Of a DNA stretch of 18,492 bases, positions 15,454-18,492 are shown one piece after another. The notes beneath the pieces are model-generated. The model saw only the letters and a program-made list of their open reading frames with translations, had not been told where the DNA came from and searched no databases. The position numbers and the translations under genes are program-made. Within the stretch, counting starts at the first letter, position 1. Each line of letters begins with the position of its first letter. This DNA is from an uncultured Actinomycetes bacterium (GTDB lineage Bacteria > Actinomycetota > Actinomycetes > Nanopelagicales > Nanopelagicaceae), in the NCBI GenBank assembly GCA_903892335.1, contig CAITID010000224.1, positions 1 through 18,492 on the forward strand, written 5' to 3'.

Positions 15454-16152
15454 TTAAAGTGAGCGAAGTACTGCAGTTACCTTTCCTAGGATCTCTGCAT
15501 TATCAGCTGGAATTGGTGCGTAATCATCATTGGCTGGAAGTAGCCAGAAGTGGCCATCCTTTTTAGACCAGGTTTTAACAGTTGCTTCACCATCAATCAT
15601 GGCTGCGACGATCTCACCTTTTTCAGCGGATTTTTGTGCACGAATAACAACATAATCACCATCACAAATTGCGGCATCAATCATGGAGTCACCTTTAACT
15701 TGCAGCAGGAAGAGATCACCTTTACCAACTAGTGATTCTGGAAGTGGCAGTACCTCTTCTACCTCTTGCTCAGCAAGTATTGGATTACCGGCTGCGATGC
15801 GACCAACTAATGGAATTAATCTTGTTTTACCTTGTGGGGCTGCTTCACCATCTTGACCTGGCAATGTAATTTCAATTGCTCGTCCTCGGGAGGCATCCCG
15901 GCGGATCCATCCTTTTTCTTCCAATATCTGAAGTTGATAGGTAACGGATGCAGTGGAGGAGAGGCCAGCTTTTTCACCGATCTCACGCATTGAAGGTGGA
16001 TATCCCTGATCCTCAACGGCGGTCTTGATGACCTGCAGGATCTTGAGCTGGCGAGGGGTTAAGCCATTTTGATCGGCTGGGCCGTCGGGCAGTTCGGTGA
16101 TCTTCTTTGTGGCAGCTTTTTTGTTTGCTGCTTTTGGGGTCGTTTTAGCCAT
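15454..16152 (-). CDS. lexA: SOS repressor LexA
   Basis: Represses the SOS regulon and cleaves itself when RecA filaments form on damaged DNA. The 232-residue protein has a lysine/alanine-rich N-terminal tail (residues 1-30) before the winged helix-turn-helix (32-95: LTPRQLKILQVI, recognition helix SSTASVTYQLQ). The self-cleavage site is Ala121-Gly122 in GRIAAGNP, the catalytic Ser156 is in VKGDSMIDA, and Lys193 is in ATVKTW. All parts are intact. The start at ATG 16152 fits a leaderless promoter (TTGATT-17-TACCCT ending six bases before the ATG); in-frame ATGs at 16170 and 16191 would lie upstream of that -10 element or in the operator region. Divergent from the LysM gene, both sharing the SOS control region. 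Confidence 0.95.
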   Translation of the reverse strand: MAKTTPKAANKKAATKKITELPDGPADQNGLTPRQLKILQVIKTAVEDQGYPPSMREIGEKAGLSSTASVTYQLQILEEKGWIRRDASRGRAIEITLPGQDGEAAPQGKTRLIPLVGRIAAGNPILAEQEVEEVLPLPESLVGKGDLFLLQVKGDSMIDAAICDGDYVVIRAQKSAEKGEIVAAMIDGEATVKTWSKKDGHFWLLPANDDYAPIPADNAEILGKVTAVLRSL

Positions 16153-16158
16153 GGCTAA

Positions 16159-16199
16159 AGGGTAGGGCATGGGATGAAAAAAATCAAACATTTGTTCGA
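16159..16199 (-). promoter_or_regulatory. lexA promoter with SOS box 1
   Basis: On the minus strand TTGATT (16182-16187) and TACCCT (16159-16164) are 17 bases apart, and the -10 ends six bases before the lexA ATG. The SOS box TCAAACATTTGTTCGA (16184-16199; actinobacterial consensus TCGAACnnnnGTTCGA, one arm base differing) overlaps the -35, as expected for autorepression. Confidence 0.7.
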
Positions 16200-16206
16200 T
16201 TTTAAC

Positions 16207-16257
16207 TGGACAGTGTCAGTGGGATGGTGTTTAATACTCTTTAGAACAGATGTTCGA
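16207..16257 (+). promoter_or_regulatory. LysM-gene promoter with SOS box 2
   Basis: TGGACA (16207-16212) and TTTAAT (16230-16235) are each five-of-six matches to the consensus, with a 17-base spacer. The SOS box TAGAACAGATGTTCGA (16242-16257), with a perfect GAAC-N4-GTTC core, covers the expected transcription start. A third, poorer dyad GAAC-AAG-GTTC (16266-16276) has a spacer one base too short. Confidence 0.7.
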
Positions 16258-16299
16258 ATCCCCTCGAACAAGGTTCTCACAGAAAGATGTAGGAAGAAA

Positions 16300-16593
16300 A
16301 TGAGTACTAAAAGAAGAGTGAAGCTAGCCAGAACATTTCTGGGGGCATCGCTATTAGTATTGATTGGCACTGGTTTTAGCACTGTTTCAAACGCATCTGA
16401 TGCAAGTGATGTTAAGTATGAATCAAAGTATGTTCAGGTAGTTGTCCTACCTGGGGAGAGTCTTTGGTCAATCGCTGAGGTAGTTGCCCAAGGTGGATCA
16501 ATCCGTTCAGTTGTGGAGGCGATCATGGCTGTGAACCACCTGGCCAGCGCAGATGTGAGCGCCGGTACCAAGTTGATGGTGCCAACAAGGTAG
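16300..16593 (+). CDS. LysM-domain SOS cell-division suppressor (YneA/DivS/ChiZ-type)
   Basis: A 97-residue protein with a basic N-terminus (MSTKRRVKLARTF), one hydrophobic signal/anchor segment (about 14-30), a short linker, and a C-terminal LysM peptidoglycan-binding domain (about 44-97: VVVLPGESLWSIAEVVAQGG ... LMVPTR). Small LysM proteins divergent from lexA block septation during DNA damage: YneA in Bacillus, DivS in Corynebacterium, Rv2719c/ChiZ in Mycobacterium. Position, size, topology and the SOS box on its promoter all fit that role here; the function is inferred from this context. The ATG at 16300 has AGGA at 16291-16294 as ribosome binding site. The open frame reaching back to 16174 crosses the promoter and SOS box and is not coding. 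Confidence 0.8.
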   Translation: MSTKRRVKLARTFLGASLLVLIGTGFSTVSNASDASDVKYESKYVQVVVLPGESLWSIAEVVAQGGSIRSVVEAIMAVNHLASADVSAGTKLMVPTR

Positions 16594-16683
16594 TTACTAC
16601 CTAATTTGCGCTCAACTCTTTAAGATTTCCTTCAACACGCCGATTAAGGTACTTCTAAACCCTAAAGGCTGCCTCTATGGTTC

Positions 16684-16730
16684 ACCCAACATCTAGTGGT
16701 CAATCCCGAAAGGGCTTCCATAAGTTGTGG
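16684..16730. promoter_or_regulatory. Candidate pair of NrdR boxes upstream of nrdR
   Basis: ACCCAACATCTAGTGG (16684-16699) matches 12 of 16 bases of an ACACAATATATAGTGT-type NrdR box. CTTCCATAAGTTGTGG (16715-16730) is a weaker second copy (8 of 16) whose start is 31 bases downstream, about three helical turns, the spacing seen for paired NrdR boxes. TAGAGT at 16734-16739 may be the -10; I see no good -35. Consistent with NrdR regulating its own operon. Confidence 0.45.
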
Positions 16731-16784
16731 TTTTAGAGTATCTTTCGTGACCTCCCCAGCTAGCCCTTTTGATTGGAGCATACG

Positions 16785-17297
16785 GTGATCTGTCCCTTCT
16801 GTCGGTTTGAGGACTCCCGAGTCATTGACTCACGTCCTGCTGATGAAGGCACCCTGATTCGCCGTCGTCGTGAGTGCACCTCATGTAGCCGCAGATTCAC
16901 AACCTCTGAGACCAGCGTTTTATTGATCATCAAAAGATCAGGAGCAACAGAGCCCTTCTCTCGCGAGAAGGTAATTTCTGGAGTTCGAAAGGCGTGCCAA
17001 GGTCGTCCTGTTAGTGATGATGATTTTGCACTTCTTGCGCAACGAGTTGAAGAGTCATTACGTGCAGATGGCCAGGCTGAGGTTGAAGCTCAAGAGGTAG
17101 GAATGGCAATTCTTGCGCCACTCCGAGAACTAGATGAGGTCGCCTACCTGAGATATGCCTCTGTATATCGTAACTTTACCTCCCTCGAAGATTTTGAAGG
17201 TGAGATCGCACTTCTCCGCGCTGAACCTTCTAGAAATTCAAATGCTTTAAAAACTGATGTAAACAAAAGATTTGAAACAACTGCTTTAAAAAATTAA
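16785..17297 (+). CDS. nrdR: Transcriptional repressor NrdR
   Basis: ATP/dATP-sensing repressor of ribonucleotide reductase genes, 170 residues. A four-cysteine zinc ribbon (MICPFC with Cys3/Cys6, then CTSC with Cys31/Cys34) is followed by the RRFTT segment and an ATP-cone domain (about 46-136: VLLIIKRSGATEPFSREKVISGVRKAC ... YLRYASVYRNF), all broken here into their usual order. The GTG at 16785 is preferred because it gives the standard MxCPFC start and has GGAG six bases upstream; a TTG at 16773 would add four residues. A poorly conserved tail of about 20 residues makes it a little longer than usual. It lies 26 bases before nrdJ, so both are probably co-transcribed and NrdR controls its own partner enzyme. 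Confidence 0.93.
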   Translation: MICPFCRFEDSRVIDSRPADEGTLIRRRRECTSCSRRFTTSETSVLLIIKRSGATEPFSREKVISGVRKACQGRPVSDDDFALLAQRVEESLRADGQAEVEAQEVGMAILAPLRELDEVAYLRYASVYRNFTSLEDFEGEIALLRAEPSRNSNALKTDVNKRFETTALKN

Positions 17298-17323
17298 GTA
17301 ACTAGGAAACTAAGGGGAAACGT

Positions 17324-18492
17324 ATGTCGATCGTGAACAAGCCAGCACAGACCAAGGTCACTGGATTAAATAAGGCCAATGGTCTGAAGATGGAACGCAT
17401 TTACACATCAGCTGGTGTTCATCCGTATGACACCGTTAAGTGGGAGCGCCGTGATGTAGTCCAGACCAACTGGAAATCAGGCGAGGTTATATTTGAACAA
17501 AAGAGTGTTGAGTATCCAGATTTCTGGTCAGTAAATGCTTCAACAATTGTTACCACCAAATACTTCCGCGGAGCACTTGGCGCAGAAAATCGCGAGTGGT
17601 CACTAAAGCAGGTTATTGATCGCGTTGTTTTAACTTATACAAAAGCTGGAAAAGAAAATGGCTACTTTGCTACAGAGCAAGATGCTGAAATTTTCGAGCA
17701 CGAGTTAACCCACATGCTGATGCACCAAATCTTCTCTTACAACTCACCAGTGTGGTTTAACGTTGGAACAAATGCCCCACAACAAGTTTCAGCATGTTTC
17801 ATTCTTTCAGTAGATGACACAATGGATTCAATCCTTAACTGGTACCGCGAAGAGGGCTTTATCTTCAAAGGTGGATCAGGTGCTGGCTTAAACCTTTCCC
17901 GTATTCGCTCTTCAAAGGAGCTACTAAAAAATGGCGGAACTGCATCAGGCCCAGTTTCATTTATGCGTGGCGCAGATGCCTCAGCTGGAACAATTAAATC
18001 TGGTGGTGCAACACGTCGCGCTGCGAAGATGGTTGTACTAGATGTTGATCATCCAGATATCGAAGAGTTTATTGAGACAAAAGTTCGTGAAGAGGACAAG
18101 ATTCGCGCCCTTCGCGATGCTGGCTTTGACATGGATCTTGGTGGAAAAGACATCATCTCGGTTCAATACCAAAATGCAAATAACTCAGTACGTGTATCAG
18201 ACGCATTTATGCGTGCATATGAAGAGGGTAAATCATTTGGTTTAACAGCTCGCTCAACTGGTGAAGTACTAGAGACAGTTGATGCAAAGCAATTATTCCG
18301 CAAGATGGCAGAGGCAGCTTGGGCATGTGCTGATCCTGGAATTCAATACGATGACACGATCAATGAGTGGCATACCAACCCAGAGACTGGTCGCATCAAC
18401 GCATCAAATCCATGTTCTGAGTACATGTCACTAGATAACTCATCATGTAACTTGGCTTCACTTAACTTACTTAAGTTCCTAAAGGCCGATGG
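17324..18492 (+). CDS. nrdJ: Vitamin B12-dependent (class II) ribonucleotide reductase, 5' part
   Basis: Reduces ribonucleotides to deoxyribonucleotides using adenosylcobalamin to make the thiyl radical. The frame is open from ATG 17324 (AGGGG 8-12 bases upstream) to the window edge, giving 389 residues of a protein normally near 950. It opens with ERIYTSAGVHPYDTVKWERR and contains NSPVWFNVGT, VSACFILSVDDTMDS with the first redox cysteine (Cys158), the GGSGAGLNLSRIRSS loop, and the SGGATRRAAKMVVLDVDHPD block. Near the edge is the active-site motif NPCSE: Asn362, Cys364 (thiyl radical cysteine) and Glu366. The second redox cysteine and the C-terminal cysteine pair lie beyond the window. No cobalamin riboswitch is present in the 26-base gap or upstream of nrdR. 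Confidence 0.95.
   Translation, partial: MSIVNKPAQTKVTGLNKANGLKMERIYTSAGVHPYDTVKWERRDVVQTNWKSGEVIFEQKSVEYPDFWSVNASTIVTTKYFRGALGAENREWSLKQVIDRVVLTYTKAGKENGYFATEQDAEIFEHELTHMLMHQIFSYNSPVWFNVGTNAPQQVSACFILSVDDTMDSILNWYREEGFIFKGGSGAGLNLSRIRSSKELLKNGGTASGPVSFMRGADASAGTIKSGGATRRAAKMVVLDVDHPDIEEFIETKVREEDKIRALRDAGFDMDLGGKDIISVQYQNANNSVRVSDAFMRAYEEGKSFGLTARSTGEVLETVDAKQLFRKMAEAAWACADPGIQYDDTINEWHTNPETGRINASNPCSEYMSLDNSSCNLASLNLLKFLKAD

Noticed and set aside
16249..16269. tRNA T-arm-like GTTCGAATCCC sequence
   Set aside because: No acceptor, D or anticodon arms surround it; the bases belong to SOS box 2 and a neighbouring dyad.
16174..16299. N-terminal extension of the LysM protein
   Set aside because: The open frame runs through the promoter and SOS box 2, has no family content, and the ATG at 16300 has a good ribosome binding site and starts a normal signal segment.
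16328..16342. Inverted repeat CCAGAA-CAT-TTCTGG
   Set aside because: It lies within the LysM signal-segment codons, lacks the GAAC-N4-GTTC form, and is likely chance.
17298..17323. Cobalamin riboswitch before nrdJ
   Set aside because: Only 26 bases separate nrdR and nrdJ, and no B12-box-like sequence is seen there or upstream of nrdR.

Overview
The window looks like chromosome from a small-genome freshwater actinobacterium, most likely of the acI / Nanopelagicales type (Planktophila-like). This rests on the gene set and style, not on a database match. It has an actinobacterial lexA / LysM cell-division-suppressor / nrdR / nrdJ neighbourhood, an A/T-leaning base composition by eye, tight gene packing with 1 to 20 base overlaps, and several starts that look leaderless. 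Two core blocks (a polyamine-type ABC permease at the left edge and the SOS/ribonucleotide-reductase block at the right edge) enclose accessory material.

Layout. 1-642: 3' part of a PotC-like permease. 715-1211: a DUF805 membrane protein and a convergent small zinc-ribbon protein. 1296-2382: a PH/GRAM-like unknown protein translationally coupled to a HIRAN-domain gene that is broken by one missing base. 2390-3124: an unknown lipoprotein on the minus strand. 3347-8068: one very large single-polypeptide restriction-modification enzyme of the type ISP (LlaGI-like) kind, with nuclease, helicase, N6-adenine methylase and specificity parts in one chain. 8144-8314: the decayed C-terminus of a tyrosine recombinase, suggesting that the restriction gene arrived on a mobile island.

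8436-14342 is a hexuronate (glucuronate/galacturonate) module. An alpha/beta hydrolase, a UxaC isomerase and a UxuB-like reductase overlap on the plus strand. Facing them on the minus strand are three UxaA-family genes: a small SAF protein and two paralogues of the large dehydratase domain. These paralogues have lost opposite halves of the family's conserved motifs, so they look like two subunits of one split enzyme. This is the most unusual feature here. Without a mannonate dehydratase gene in view, the substrate of the split dehydratase is open.

14438-15418 is a small toxin-antitoxin-like zone: an overlapping toxin/antitoxin-like pair, a decayed gene upstream whose stop overlaps the toxin start, and an orphan Phd/YefM antitoxin. 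15454-16593 is the SOS node: lexA and a LysM division inhibitor (YneA/DivS/ChiZ type) diverge from a region with two SOS boxes, each placed on a recognisable promoter. 16785-18492 is nrdR, with candidate NrdR boxes upstream, followed by the start of nrdJ, the B12-dependent ribonucleotide reductase, which runs off the window. No rRNA, tRNA, CRISPR array or complete insertion sequence was seen.
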